The notes under the pieces are model-generated. The model was not told the DNA's origin. It did not search any database and worked only from the letters and a program-made list of their open reading frames with translations. The position numbers were made by a program, and so were the translations under genes. Shown here piece by piece: positions 39,045 through 47,206 of a DNA stretch of 64,000 nt; positions within the stretch are counted from its first letter, which is position 1; the number at the start of each line of letters is the position of its first letter. The stretch covers positions 42,085-106,084 of the forward strand of contig NZ_VUOA01000017.1 in the NCBI RefSeq assembly GCF_008386575.1, read 5' to 3'. The DNA is from Salinarimonas soli. GTDB lineage: Bacteria > Pseudomonadota > Alphaproteobacteria > Rhizobiales > Beijerinckiaceae.

Positions 39045-39391
39045 CGGTCGGGCGCCTCGATCCGTCGTGTCAGGTCACCCAGGGCTTCGTCGAGCGGATC
39101 GAGCTCCTGCGCGACCATGCCGGCGATGATCGGGAGGTCGATCGTCCAATATGCATGCACCAAGCGGTTGCGCACGTCCTTGATCGCCCGCCAGGGCACC
39201 GTGGGCGCCAGGCTCTTGATGTCGGGTGAGACCTGGCCGAGCGCCTCGCCGATGACGACCAGCGCGTAAGTGACGGCATGGGCTGCCTCCGGGCGGCCGG
39301 CGAACGCCTGCCCGTCGACGGCACCGAGATGGGCGCGGGCATGGCGGATGAAAGCCCGGGCATCGTCCAGGCGCTCGCGATCGGACCGCAT
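39041..39391 (-). CDS. HepT-like ribonuclease/toxin (DUF86)
   Basis: 116 residues, helical, of the HepT family. The catalytic motif R-x4-H-x-Y is intact as Arg74...His79-Ala80-Tyr81 in DVRNRLVHAYW. HepT proteins are minimal HEPN-domain RNases kept in check by a partner nucleotidyltransferase (MntA) that adds AMP to the toxin tyrosine. The start overlaps the stop of the upstream MNT-like gene (TGATG), and the stop overlaps the trpF start (ATGA). The toxin is thus embedded in an amino acid biosynthesis transcript. Confidence 0.88.
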   Translation of the reverse strand: MRSDRERLDDARAFIRHARAHLGAVDGQAFAGRPEAAHAVTYALVVIGEALGQVSPDIKSLAPTVPWRAIKDVRNRLVHAYWTIDLPIIAGMVAQELDPLDEALGDLTRRIEAPDR

Positions 39392-39684
39392 CAGATCGGC
39401 TCGGCCAGCCTTGGCAGCTCGGTCGCCTCGCGGCCCTTCAGGCCGCTGAGAAGGACGAGTTCGACGGGGCGCCCGAGGAGGTCGGACAGCTCGACCTGCG
39501 CCTGCGCGAAGGTCAGCAGGTTCAGGCCATCCTTCTTGGCAGTCAGGAACACCATGCGGTTTTCGCCCTCGACATAGGCAGCGCAGTCCCGCGGCAACTG
39601 CCCCACGAAGGTGAGCGGAAACCGCGCCTCGATCGTCGCCACGTGGTGGCGCAGGATGGCGCGGGGGATGACGGGCGCGTTCAT
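39391..39684 (-). CDS. Degenerate MNT-domain partner of HepT
   Basis: 97 residues from the ATG at 39684; the frame is open further upstream to 39765 without support. The order and overlap with HepT identify it as the antitoxin position. The C-terminal half, LTFAQAQVELSDLLGRPVEL followed by VLLSGLKG, resembles the later part of MNT nucleotidyltransferase domains. The catalytic GSx10DxD motif is absent: no Gly-Ser and no Asp-x-Asp occurs in the matching region. It cannot AMPylate the toxin by the known chemistry and may neutralise it by binding only. Other small-partner families remain possible. Confidence 0.65.
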   Translation of the reverse strand: MNAPVIPRAILRHHVATIEARFPLTFVGQLPRDCAAYVEGENRMVFLTAKKDGLNLLTFAQAQVELSDLLGRPVELVLLSGLKGREATELPRLAEPI

Positions 39685-39715
39685 AGGGGGAGTATAGGCC
39701 TGATCGGGCCGGTTT

Positions 39716-40654
39716 TCACCCTGCCACGGCCCGCCAGACCGCCATGGCCGCCGCGAGGTCCTCAAGCGCCGTACCGACGGACTTGAACAGGGTGATCGCC
39801 TCCGGCCCCGAGCGGCCCGGCGCCGTGCCCCGGCACAGCCCCGCGAGGTCGCCGCGCACGTGGCTTTCAGTGATGGCGCCGCTTTTCAGCCCCAGCGCCA
39901 CGTCGCCGCCCTCGGTGAGGGCCGCCGGCGTGTCGACATAGACCTCCGCCCGCTGGAGCGCCGCGTCGTCGGCCTCGCGCATGTGGAGGTTGAAGGCGCC
40001 CACAAGATCGAGATGGGCGCCGGCCTTCAGCCACGCGCCGTGCACCACGGGCTCGCGGGCGAGCGTCGCGCAAGAGACGAGGTCGGCCTCGCGCACCGCC
40101 GCTTCCAGATCCGTGACGGCGCGGGCGGGCACGCCCCGGCCTGTGAGATCGCGGGCGAGCGCCTCCGCACCCCCCGGCCTGCGGTTCCACACCGCCACGT
40201 CCTGGAGCGGCCGCACGCTCGCATGGGCCCGCACGAGGAAGGGGGCGAGCGCCCCCGAACCCACCATGACCATGCGGGCGGCGTCCGCCCGCGCGAGATG
40301 CGAGGCGGCGAGCGCGGAAGCCGCGGCCGTGCGCCAAAGGGTCAGGCGGGTGCCGTCGAGGCACGCGAGCGGCGCGCCCGTGGCGCCGTCCATGAGGAGA
40401 TAGGTGCCCAGCACGCTGGGAAGGCCGCGCGCGCCGTTCTCGGGGAACACCGAGACCACCTTCACCCCGAGGAAGTCCTCGGCTCCCGTCCAGGCCGGCA
40501 TGAGGAGGAGGGTCGCGTCGTGGCCCTCGCGGGCGATCTCGTGGTGGTGGCGCACCGGCGTGGTGACGCCGGCCCGGAAGGCCGCCCCGAGCGTCTCCAC
40601 GAAGGCCGGATAGCCGAGGGCGCCGTCGATCTGCGCGGCCGAGATGACGCGCAT
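39716..40654 (-). CDS. Ornithine cyclodeaminase/mu-crystallin family protein
   Basis: 312 residues. The N-terminal substrate domain is followed by the NAD-binding domain with VMVGSGALAPFLVRAHA near residue 127 and VAVWNRRPGGAEALA. The C-terminal part has LVGAFNLHMREAD and VYVDTP. The family includes ornithine cyclodeaminase, alanine dehydrogenase and ketimine reductases, so the substrate is uncertain. It lies between lapA and the HepT pair in the trp-direction operon with short gaps of 8 and 31 bases. Confidence 0.88.
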   Translation of the reverse strand: MRVISAAQIDGALGYPAFVETLGAAFRAGVTTPVRHHHEIAREGHDATLLLMPAWTGAEDFLGVKVVSVFPENGARGLPSVLGTYLLMDGATGAPLACLDGTRLTLWRTAAASALAASHLARADAARMVMVGSGALAPFLVRAHASVRPLQDVAVWNRRPGGAEALARDLTGRGVPARAVTDLEAAVREADLVSCATLAREPVVHGAWLKAGAHLDLVGAFNLHMREADDAALQRAEVYVDTPAALTEGGDVALGLKSGAITESHVRGDLAGLCRGTAPGRSGPEAITLFKSVGTALEDLAAAMAVWRAVAG

Positions 40655-40662
40655 GAGACGCC

Positions 40663-40998
40663 TCAGCGGGGCTGGGACGAGGTGAGGGCCGGCAGGCCGC
40701 CCGGATGGCTGCGCGTCTGCTGCACCTCGGTGCGCAGGGTGCGTGCCTCGCGGCGATAGCGGCGCCCGGCCCGCCGGTGCCCGCTCTGGCCGAGCCAGCT
40801 CGCGATGCCGCCGATAAGCACGCCGAGCATCACGGCGCCGAACAGGACGAGGAAGAGGGGCAGCTCGTAGGAGAGCATCGGCGCGTCGGCCGAGAACGGA
40901 TCGAGGGACAGGCGCACCGGCCCGCGATTGGCGATGGCGAGCAGCACCACGATCAGCGACAGCGGCACCAGGAGGAGGGCTTTGAGAAAGGTCTTCAT
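40663..40998 (-). CDS. lapA: LapA-domain (DUF1049) membrane protein
   Basis: 111 residues with two membrane helices, LLLVPLSLIVVLLAIAN near residue 10 and LFLVLFGAVMLGVLIGG near residue 50, followed by a cytoplasmic basic helix (RRAGRRYRREARTLRTEV). LapA-type proteins help regulate lipopolysaccharide synthesis in E. coli; alphaproteobacterial versions stand next to ihfB. Here it starts 15 bases after ihfB stops, an operon arrangement consistent with the conserved order. Confidence 0.88.
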   Translation of the reverse strand: MKTFLKALLLVPLSLIVVLLAIANRGPVRLSLDPFSADAPMLSYELPLFLVLFGAVMLGVLIGGIASWLGQSGHRRAGRRYRREARTLRTEVQQTRSHPGGLPALTSSQPR

Positions 40999-41013
40999 GG
41001 GGTCTCCGTCGCG

Positions 41014-41328
41014 TCAGGCCCGCGCGCGCACCGGCGGTGCAGGCGCCTTCTCGGCATTGAGGCGGGCCCGCATCTCCTTGCCGGTCTTGAACACGGGCAC
41101 CGCCTTCTCGCCCACCTCAACGGTCTCGCCGGTGCGGGGGTTGCGGCCCGTGCGGGCGTCGCGGCTTTTCACCGAGAAGGCACCGAAGCCTCGCAGCTCC
41201 ACGCGGTCGCCACGGGTGAGCGCGTCGGCAATGGTGTCGAGGATCGCGTTGACGATGTTCTCGACGTCCCGCTGGTAGAGGTGGGGGTTGCGCTCGGCGA
41301 TCCGCGCCACGAGCTCGGACTTGATCAT
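41014..41328 (-). CDS. ihfB: Integration host factor beta subunit
   Basis: 104 residues with the full DNA-bending fold: [30 protein letters not shown] with the DNA-intercalating proline, and [18 protein letters not shown]-beta pairs with IHF-alpha, encoded elsewhere, to bend DNA at promoters, replication and recombination sites. The gene is preceded by sppA with a 25-base gap and followed by lapA. The C-terminal tail of 12 residues is Ala/Pro/Arg rich. Confidence 0.95.
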   Translation of the reverse strand: MIKSELVARIAERNPHLYQRDVENIVNAILDTIADALTRGDRVELRGFGAFSVKSRDARTGRNPRTGETVEVGEKAVPVFKTGKEMRARLNAEKAPAPPVRARA

Positions 41329-41353
41329 GGGCCTGATCCCTTACGATGCGGAA

Positions 41354-42328
41354 TTATTTCTCAGTGGGAGGCTGCCAGAGCGCCAGGAGACCGTCAAGCC
41401 GCAACCGGTCCGACACATCGGCCCGGCGCAGGGCTCCTCCTAGACGCTCCAGGCCCATGAGGTCGGCGCCGAAGGCGGCGGCCGAGAGGAGGCCGAAGCC
41501 GTCCGCGTCGCGCTTGGGCTTCCATTCACGGATCGGCAGGTCCTTGGCCACGCCCTTCTCGCGTTCCAGCCAGGCCTGCGCCTCGCGCTCGCCGCCAAGC
41601 TCGTCCACGAGCCGGAGGGCCAGCGCCTGGCGTCCGCTGTGGACCCGCCCGTCGGAGACCGCGGCGAGCTGCTCCGGGCCGAGCTTGCGGCGCTCGCTCA
41701 CGAGGCCCTTGAACCAGTCGTAGGTGTCGCGCACCACGTTGGCGAGCGCCTCGCGGGCCTCCGGCGAGGTGGGGGTGAAGGGGCTTGGCGCCGCCTTGAG
41801 CGGGCTCGACTTGATCTCCTCCACCTTCACGCCGAAGCGGTCGAGGAGCGCGGTGACGTCCGGATACTGGAACAGGACGCCGATGGAGCCCACGAGCGAG
41901 GTCTCGCGCGCCAGGATGCGGTCGGCGCCGAGCGCCGCGATATAGCCGCCCGAGGCCGCCGTGCCGTCGACGAAAGCGACGAGAGGCTTCTTCTCCGAGA
42001 GGCGGCGGATGTTGCGGAAGAGCTCCTCGGAGCCCGTGGTGGTGCCCCCGGGGCTGTCGATGCTGACGATCACCCCCGCGACGTTGCCCGCCTCGCCGAC
42101 GCGCTTGAACAGGTCGGCCATGCGGCTCTGGTCGGATCCGATGACCCCGTCGATCTCGATGCGCGCGATCTGCCCCGCCGTGGCGGAGACCGGCCCGCGC
42201 CCTGCCGCCATGAGCCCTACGATCACCACGCCCGCCACGGCGGCGAGCACGGCGAGCACGCGCCAGAACGACAGCTTGCGCCGCAACCGGCGCCGGTCGG
42301 CGATCAGATCGGCCTCGGACGAGGGCAT
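41354..42328 (-). CDS. sppA: Signal peptide peptidase SppA-type S49 protease
   Basis: 324 residues, one membrane helix near residues 24-42 and a periplasmic S49 protease domain. SIDSPGGTTTGSEEL and VDGTAASGGYIAALGAD carry the oxyanion region and the nucleophile Ser; the catalytic Lys is in EIKSSPLKA. The short single-domain form is common in Alphaproteobacteria; E. coli SppA is twice as long. It cleaves remnant signal peptides in the membrane. The order sppA-ihfB-lapA is a normal alphaproteobacterial one. Confidence 0.92.
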   Translation of the reverse strand: MPSSEADLIADRRRLRRKLSFWRVLAVLAAVAGVVIVGLMAAGRGPVSATAGQIARIEIDGVIGSDQSRMADLFKRVGEAGNVAGVIVSIDSPGGTTTGSEELFRNIRRLSEKKPLVAFVDGTAASGGYIAALGADRILARETSLVGSIGVLFQYPDVTALLDRFGVKVEEIKSSPLKAAPSPFTPTSPEAREALANVVRDTYDWFKGLVSERRKLGPEQLAAVSDGRVHSGRQALALRLVDELGGEREAQAWLEREKGVAKDLPIREWKPKRDADGFGLLSAAAFGADLMGLERLGGALRRADVSDRLRLDGLLALWQPPTEK

Positions 42329-42469
42329 GGAACCTCACGGAATGCGCGCGCCGGCTGCGGGCCGGCCGGAAGGGCGGGACATTAACGGAGGGGAAGGCGG
42401 GGGGGAAGGGGGCGTGAGGGCTCCGGAACGGGACGATCGGTCACGCTTCGCGCCCGGCCGGCCTCGGAC

Positions 42470-43309
42470 TCAGCCCCCGATCAGCGGCACGCCCCGCAGC
42501 GCCAGGACGAAAGCGGCGATCGTCGCGGACGAGTAGGCGAGGGCGGCGGCGAGAACCGCCGCGAGACCTGCGCGCGGCGCCAGCAGGCGCCCGGCGGCGT
42601 AGCCCACCACGGGCAGGGCATGCAGGGCGTGCATGCCGAGGAAGTGGGCGCTGCGCAGATCTCCGCCCGTGCGCGACCAGCCGAGGACCGGCAGGCCGCC
42701 CGCGTCCGAGCGAATCCCCCCGATCCAGTGCCCGTTCCCCGCCGAGAGCACGGCGCCGCTCCCCGCGCCGAGCACGAAGGTGAGGGTGAGGCCCAGTACG
42801 ATGGAGGTGAGGTAGGCGGGGGCGAGGTGGGCCGGGCGGTGGCGCGCGAGGAGCACGGCGAGCGCAGGGCTCACCGCCGTGAGCGCTACGGCGCCGACGC
42901 CCATGAGGCCGTACATCGCGGCGTGGAAGGGGTCGCCGACATTGTAGTGCGAGGCAAGCCCCCGGGCGGCTTGCGCCGCGATATAGACCATCTCGAAGGA
43001 CGCTGCCCCGATGGCGACGGCGCGCAGGGCACCGGCCACGCGGCCCCGGCGCACGGCCTCGGGCAATTCGCCCATGAACCAGGCGAGCGTGAGCAGATAG
43101 ACCCCGATCGACGCCTCGAACTTCAGCGGCTTCACCCAGATCGCCACGCCGTTCAGGGTCCGGGGATCCACGGCGAGCGCGATCGCGGTCGGGACCATGA
43201 GCGCGAGGAGCAGGAGGCCTGCCCGGGCGAGCGCGGGATCGCGGCGCAGGAGCTCGGCCGGGACCCCCGGCAGGGGCAGGCGAGCGGGCGCGAGGATGAG
43301 GCCGGTCAT
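42470..43309 (-). CDS. Conserved polytopic membrane protein
   Basis: 279 residues with about seven hydrophobic helices and no recognised domain. A conserved-looking loop, NGVAIWVKPLKFEASIG, precedes a helix near residue 60, and HFLGMHALHALPVVGY near residue 232 has a histidine-rich helix that could bind metal or haem. The start overlaps the stop of the ABA4-like gene by four bases (ATGA), so both are made together. Function unknown; a role next to a carotenoid-related or photoprotective ABA4 family member is an inference only. Confidence 0.75.
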   Translation of the reverse strand: MTGLILAPARLPLPGVPAELLRRDPALARAGLLLLALMVPTAIALAVDPRTLNGVAIWVKPLKFEASIGVYLLTLAWFMGELPEAVRRGRVAGALRAVAIGAASFEMVYIAAQAARGLASHYNVGDPFHAAMYGLMGVGAVALTAVSPALAVLLARHRPAHLAPAYLTSIVLGLTLTFVLGAGSGAVLSAGNGHWIGGIRSDAGGLPVLGWSRTGGDLRSAHFLGMHALHALPVVGYAAGRLLAPRAGLAAVLAAALAYSSATIAAFVLALRGVPLIGG

Positions 43310-43749
43310 CGGGCGGCTCCCTCGGCAAGGGTGGGGCGCCCGCGCCAGAGCCCCCGCAGGGCGACGAAGGCGAGAAGGCCCGTGGGGCCGAAGAGAAAAG
43401 TGGGCGGTAGGGCCAGGACCGCGAGCCAGTGGGGCAGCCCGTCGCGGCGCGCCCGCCGGACGATCCAGCCGCCGACGAAGAGATCGAAGGCGAGATAGTG
43501 CACCCAGCCCGCGAGCAGGATCGGCCGGCTCTGGAACAGGGTCGCCACCGTGTCGAGGGAGCCGAACCCGCCCGGGGCGCCGCCCCAATGCACCACGACG
43601 AGGGCAGCGTACCCGAGGGCGAGGAGGAGGGGGATTGCGAGCCCGGCGAGCGGGTCGATGAGGCGCGGGGCGAGCGGCGTGAGGACCAGCGCGATCCAGC
43701 CCGTGAGGGCGAGCAAGCCTGCGAGCGAGAAGAGCTGATCGAGCGACAT
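43306..43749 (-). CDS. ABA4-like membrane protein (DUF4281)
   Basis: 147 residues with four membrane helices. GWVHYLAFDLFVGGWIVR near residue 80 and the PPTFLFGPTGLLAF segment near residue 114 match the family that includes plant ABA DEFICIENT 4, needed for neoxanthin formation, and the bacterial DUF4281 proteins. Bacterial function is not settled. It starts the two-gene operon; a TetR regulator is divergent across a 90-base region with a palindrome. Confidence 0.82.
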   Translation of the reverse strand: MSLDQLFSLAGLLALTGWIALVLTPLAPRLIDPLAGLAIPLLLALGYAALVVVHWGGAPGGFGSLDTVATLFQSRPILLAGWVHYLAFDLFVGGWIVRRARRDGLPHWLAVLALPPTFLFGPTGLLAFVALRGLWRGRPTLAEGAAR

Positions 43750-43750
43750 G

Positions 43751-43777
43751 GTGTATCTTTACATTGGCAAGATGCAC
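43751..43777. promoter_or_regulatory. Interrupted palindrome, TetR operator candidate
   Basis: GTGTATCTT (43751-43759) and AAGATGCAC (43769-43777) match as inverted repeat at eight of nine positions, around a nine-base centre. It lies between the start of the ABA4-like gene and the divergent TetR gene, where such a regulator would bind. Both sequence and position support an operator; binding is not shown. Confidence 0.55.
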
Positions 43778-43841
43778 AGCCTAGCGGGCCCGTCTAGACG
43801 GTGTCAAGATGATCCCTTATGCCATTCGGGCTGAGGAGCCC

Positions 43842-44459
43842 ATGCCGCAGCCCGTCCCAGACAAGACCGCCTACCATCACGGTGACCTGCGCCGGGCTCT
43901 CCTCGACGCCGCCGAGCTCGTCCTCGCCGAGCGCGGCATCGGCGGCTTCACCTTGCGCGAATGCGCCCGCCGGGCGGGCGTCTCGCATGCCGCGCCCGCA
44001 CACCATTTCGGCGACGTCACGGGCCTCCTCACCGCGCTTGCCGCGCTGGGCTTCGAGACGCTGGCCGCGAGCATGCGTGAGGCGCGGGCGGGCATCGACG
44101 ACCCCAGGGAACGTCTGCGTGCCATCGCCCGTGGCTACGTCGCCTTCGCCCGCCGGCATCCGCAACGCTTCCGCCTCACCTTCAGCCGCTCGCGGCTGAA
44201 CGGCGACGATCCCGTCTATCAGGCCGCCGCGGGCGCGGCCTTCGCGGAACTGGAGGCGGCGATCCGCCTGCTGCACGGGGCCCCCGACGCGCCGCTGGAG
44301 GGGGTTTTGCGCGCGGCGCTGACCCAGTCCTGGTCCGTGGTCCACGGCTTCTCGCACCTCCTGCTGGAGGGCCATGTCGCGCATATGACGGACGGCGAGG
44401 GCGGCGTCGACGCCTTGCTGGAGGGCGTCATCGCCTCCATCGGGCAGCCCGCCCCATGA
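43842..44459 (+). CDS. TetR/AcrR-family transcriptional regulator (WHG C-terminal type)
   Basis: 205 residues from the ATG at 43842 behind GAGGAG; an ATG at 43809 is also possible. The helix-turn-helix is in LRRALLDAAELVLAERG, then FTLRECARRAGVSHAAPAHHF. The ligand domain has the ERLRAIARGYVAFARRHPQRF stretch and looks like the WHG subfamily. These are usually repressors of the divergent operon, here the ABA4-like/membrane pair. A bidirectional terminator follows before rpsA. Confidence 0.88.
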   Translation: MPQPVPDKTAYHHGDLRRALLDAAELVLAERGIGGFTLRECARRAGVSHAAPAHHFGDVTGLLTALAALGFETLAASMREARAGIDDPRERLRAIARGYVAFARRHPQRFRLTFSRSRLNGDDPVYQAAAGAAFAELEAAIRLLHGAPDAPLEGVLRAALTQSWSVVHGFSHLLLEGHVAHMTDGEGGVDALLEGVIASIGQPAP

Positions 44460-44461
44460 AA

Positions 44462-44491
44462 AAACCCGCGCCGGTCGCCCGGCGCGGGTTT
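44462..44491. terminator. Bidirectional terminator between TetR gene and rpsA
   Basis: AAACCCGCGCCGG and CCGGCGCGGGTTT form a perfect 13-base stem around TCGC, starting just after the TetR stop. A residues lie before and T residues after, so it can stop transcription from both convergent genes. Confidence 0.85.
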
Positions 44492-44541
44492 CATGTCTGG
44501 GCGGCGCCCCGCCGGAGCGGAGCGCCTCGAAGCCCGAGGGC

Positions 44542-46251
44542 TTACTTCTTGTCCGTGGTGCGGGCCTTGTTCAGGGCCGCGCCGAGGATCTCGCCGAGCG
44601 AGGCGCCGGAGTCGGTCGAGCCGTAGGTGGCGATCGCCTCCTTCTCCTCGGCCATTTCCAGGGCCTTGATGGAGAGCTGGACGCGGCGGGCCTTGCGGTC
44701 GAACTGGACCACGCGGGCATCCACCTTCTCGCCGGCCGCGAAGCGCTCGGGGCGCTGGTCGGCGCGGTCGCGGGCAAGCTCCGCGCGGCGGATGAAGGTC
44801 GACAGGTCGGTGTCGACGATCTTCACCTCGAGGCCCGAATCCTTCACCTCGAGCACCTCGCAGGTGACCACCTGGCCCTTGCGGATCTCGCCGGCATCCG
44901 CGAAGGGATCGCCCGCGAGCTGCTTGATGCCGAGCGAGATGCGCTCCTTCTCGACGTCCACGTCGAGAACCTGGGCGCGCACCACGTCACCCTTCTTGAA
45001 CTCGTCGATGACCTGCTCGCCCGGGCGGTTCCAGTCGAGGTCGGAGAGGTGGACCATGCCGTCCACGTCGCCTTCCAGGCCGATGAACAGGCCGAACTCG
45101 GTCTTGTTCTTGACCTCGCCCTCGACGACGGAGCCGACGGGGTGCTTCTCGGCGAAGCCCTCCCACGGGTTCTGCAGGGCCTGCTTGAGGCCCAGGCTGA
45201 TCCGGCGCTTGACAGGATCGACCTCGAGGATGACCACCTCGACCTCTTGCGAGGTGGAGACGATCTTGCCCGGATGGACGTTCTTCTTCGTCCAGGACAT
45301 CTCGGAGACGTGGATCAGGCCCTCGATCCCCGGCTCCAGCTCCACGAAGGCGCCGTAGTCGGTGATGTTGGTCACGCGGCCCTTGAGGCGGGCATTGACC
45401 GGATAGCGGGCCGCGATGCCCTCCCACGGATCGGCGAGCAGCTGCTTGATGCCGAGCGAGATGCGGTGGGTCTCGTGGTTGATCTTGATGATCTTGACCT
45501 TGACCGTCTGGCCGATGGTGACGACCTCGGACGGGTGGTTGACGCGCCTCCACGCCATGTCGGTGACGTGCAGCAGGCCGTCGATGCCGCCGAGATCGAC
45601 GAACGCGCCGTACTCGGTGATGTTCTTGACGACGCCGTCGATGACCTGACCTTCTTCGAGGTTGGCCACGAGCTCGGAGCGCTGCTCGGCGCGGCTCTCC
45701 TCGAGGACGGTGCGGCGCGACACGACGATGTTGCCGCGGCGGCGATCCATCTTGAGGATCTGGAAGGGCTGGGGCATGCCCATGAGCGGCGTGACGTCGC
45801 GCACGGGGCGGATGTCGACCTGCGAGCGCGGCAGGAACGCCACGGCCCCGTCGAGATCGACGGTGTAGCCGCCCTTCACCTGGTTGAAGATGACGCCGTT
45901 GACGCGCTCGTTGTTCTCGAACGCCTTCTCGAGCTTCACCCAGCTCTCCTCGCGGCGAGCCTTGTCGCGCGAGATGACGGCCTCGCCGAGCGCGTTCTCG
46001 ATGCGCTCCACGTAGACCTCGACCTCGTCGCCGACGCTGAGCGTCTGGTCGCGACCCGGGCCGGTGAACTCCTTCAGGGCGACGCGCCCTTCGGTCTTCG
46101 CGCCGATGTCGATGACCGCGACGTCCTTCTCGATGGCGACCACGGTCCCCTTGACCACGGCGCCCTCGGCGACCTCGGACTGGCCGAAGGACTCCTCGAG
46201 CAGGGCGGCAAAATCTTCGCGGCTGGGCGCGCGTTGTTGTGCGACGGACAT
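44542..46251 (-). CDS. rpsA: 30S ribosomal protein S1
   Basis: 569 residues with six S1 RNA-binding repeats. The central ones contain [19 protein letters not shown] and [20 protein letters not shown], and a later one reads [21 protein letters not shown]1 brings mRNA to the small ribosomal subunit. The length is standard for Alphaproteobacteria. The gene usually follows cmk; here cmk is not in front of it and a DUF2306 gene precedes it. Confidence 0.97.
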   Translation of the reverse strand: MSVAQQRAPSREDFAALLEESFGQSEVAEGAVVKGTVVAIEKDVAVIDIGAKTEGRVALKEFTGPGRDQTLSVGDEVEVYVERIENALGEAVISRDKARREESWVKLEKAFENNERVNGVIFNQVKGGYTVDLDGAVAFLPRSQVDIRPVRDVTPLMGMPQPFQILKMDRRRGNIVVSRRTVLEESRAEQRSELVANLEEGQVIDGVVKNITEYGAFVDLGGIDGLLHVTDMAWRRVNHPSEVVTIGQTVKVKIIKINHETHRISLGIKQLLADPWEGIAARYPVNARLKGRVTNITDYGAFVELEPGIEGLIHVSEMSWTKKNVHPGKIVSTSQEVEVVILEVDPVKRRISLGLKQALQNPWEGFAEKHPVGSVVEGEVKNKTEFGLFIGLEGDVDGMVHLSDLDWNRPGEQVIDEFKKGDVVRAQVLDVDVEKERISLGIKQLAGDPFADAGEIRKGQVVTCEVLEVKDSGLEVKIVDTDLSTFIRRAELARDRADQRPERFAAGEKVDARVVQFDRKARRVQLSIKALEMAEEKEAIATYGSTDSGASLGEILGAALNKARTTDKK

Positions 46252-46516
46252 TCGTTCTCCTTAGAAGCCCCCGTGGGGCATGCGCCGGCGGCTCGCGTTG
46301 CGGGCCGTCCCCGTCCGCCGGAGCCCTGCGGGCCCTTGATCCGGGCCGTGATTGCAGGGCATGCCGCTCATGTGTGGGAGCGGGCCGGCGCGTCTTCGAC
46401 GAACGAGGACATCAGTTCATACGTCTGGCGCGCCGGATGAGCGAAAGGGCGGGCTGCGGTCGCCCGCTCCCGCCGCCGCACAACCAACGCGCCGTCAGAT
46501 TCCGGTCACATAACGG
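46252..46516 (-). other. rpsA leader region, no gene seen
   Basis: Roughly 265 bases between rpsA and the terminator of the upstream DUF2306 gene. Open frames on both strands are artefacts of base composition. The region must hold the rpsA promoter and a long 5' leader. In many bacteria S1 represses its own mRNA through such a leader, but no specific structure was identified here. Confidence 0.5.
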
Positions 46517-46543
46517 AAAAGCCCGCCTACGGCAAGGGCGGGC
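46517..46543 (-). terminator. Terminator of the DUF2306 gene
   Basis: On the minus strand GCCCGCC and GGCGGGC form a seven-base stem, followed by TTTT. It lies about 30 bases after the stop of the DUF2306 gene and before the rpsA leader. Confidence 0.7.
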
Positions 46544-46573
46544 GGGACCGGGGCGCCGGCGGCCCGCGCCGAT

Positions 46574-47125
46574 TCAGGCTCGCCGCGTGAGCCGGGGCCC
46601 GACGGGGCGGCCGCGTTCGCGCGCCAACCCGAGCCGCACCGTACCGAAAGCGGCGGCCGCGAGCAGGATCCAGCCCCAGAGGGGGACGACGGCGAAGGCC
46701 GCGGCGATCGGCCCGTGGACGCCCTCGGACGTCCCGAAGATCACCGCATGCATGATGCGGCCAGGCATCAAGGTGAAGCCCCCGGAGATGACGAGGGCGC
46801 CGGCGAAGAGCGAGACCATGGCCGTGCGGTGCGCCCGGATCCGGCCCGCCCGCGCCATGGCGACCGCGTAGACAAGAGCCGCCAGCGTCAGGGCCGAGAG
46901 CCCGTGGATCGGGCTCCACCCGCCCCAGGCCGTGTGGCTGGAGATCGCGAAGGAGGACAGGGCGGTCGCCGCCATCAGGCCGACCCAGAGGCGTCCCAGG
47001 AGCCGGTGCGCCCATCCGCCCTTGCGGCGCGCCAGCATGGCAAGGCCGAGCCCGAAAGCGGCGATGGCCGCGAGCGCATGAACCTGGATGGCGGGGGAGG
47101 CGGAAAGGAGCGGAGCGAGCGACAT
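46574..47125 (-). CDS. DUF2306-type membrane protein
   Basis: 183 residues with four to five membrane helices. The pattern HRLLGRLWVGLM near residue 41, SPIHGLSALTLAALVYAV near residue 71, AHRTAMVSLFAGAL near residue 98 and FTLMPGRIMHA near residue 116 matches DUF2306 proteins. The conserved His and Arg residues suggest haem or quinone contact, though no function is proven. It is divergent from a LytTR-type regulator, an arrangement often seen for this family. Confidence 0.8.
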   Translation of the reverse strand: MSLAPLLSASPAIQVHALAAIAAFGLGLAMLARRKGGWAHRLLGRLWVGLMAATALSSFAISSHTAWGGWSPIHGLSALTLAALVYAVAMARAGRIRAHRTAMVSLFAGALVISGGFTLMPGRIMHAVIFGTSEGVHGPIAAAFAVVPLWGWILLAAAAFGTVRLGLARERGRPVGPRLTRRA

Positions 47126-47206
47126 GATGACCTCAAGGATCGAGCGGCGCCGGCTGGCGCCTTGCGGCTCCTGTCTGACGGGCTACGATCCCCGGGACGA
47201 GGGCAG

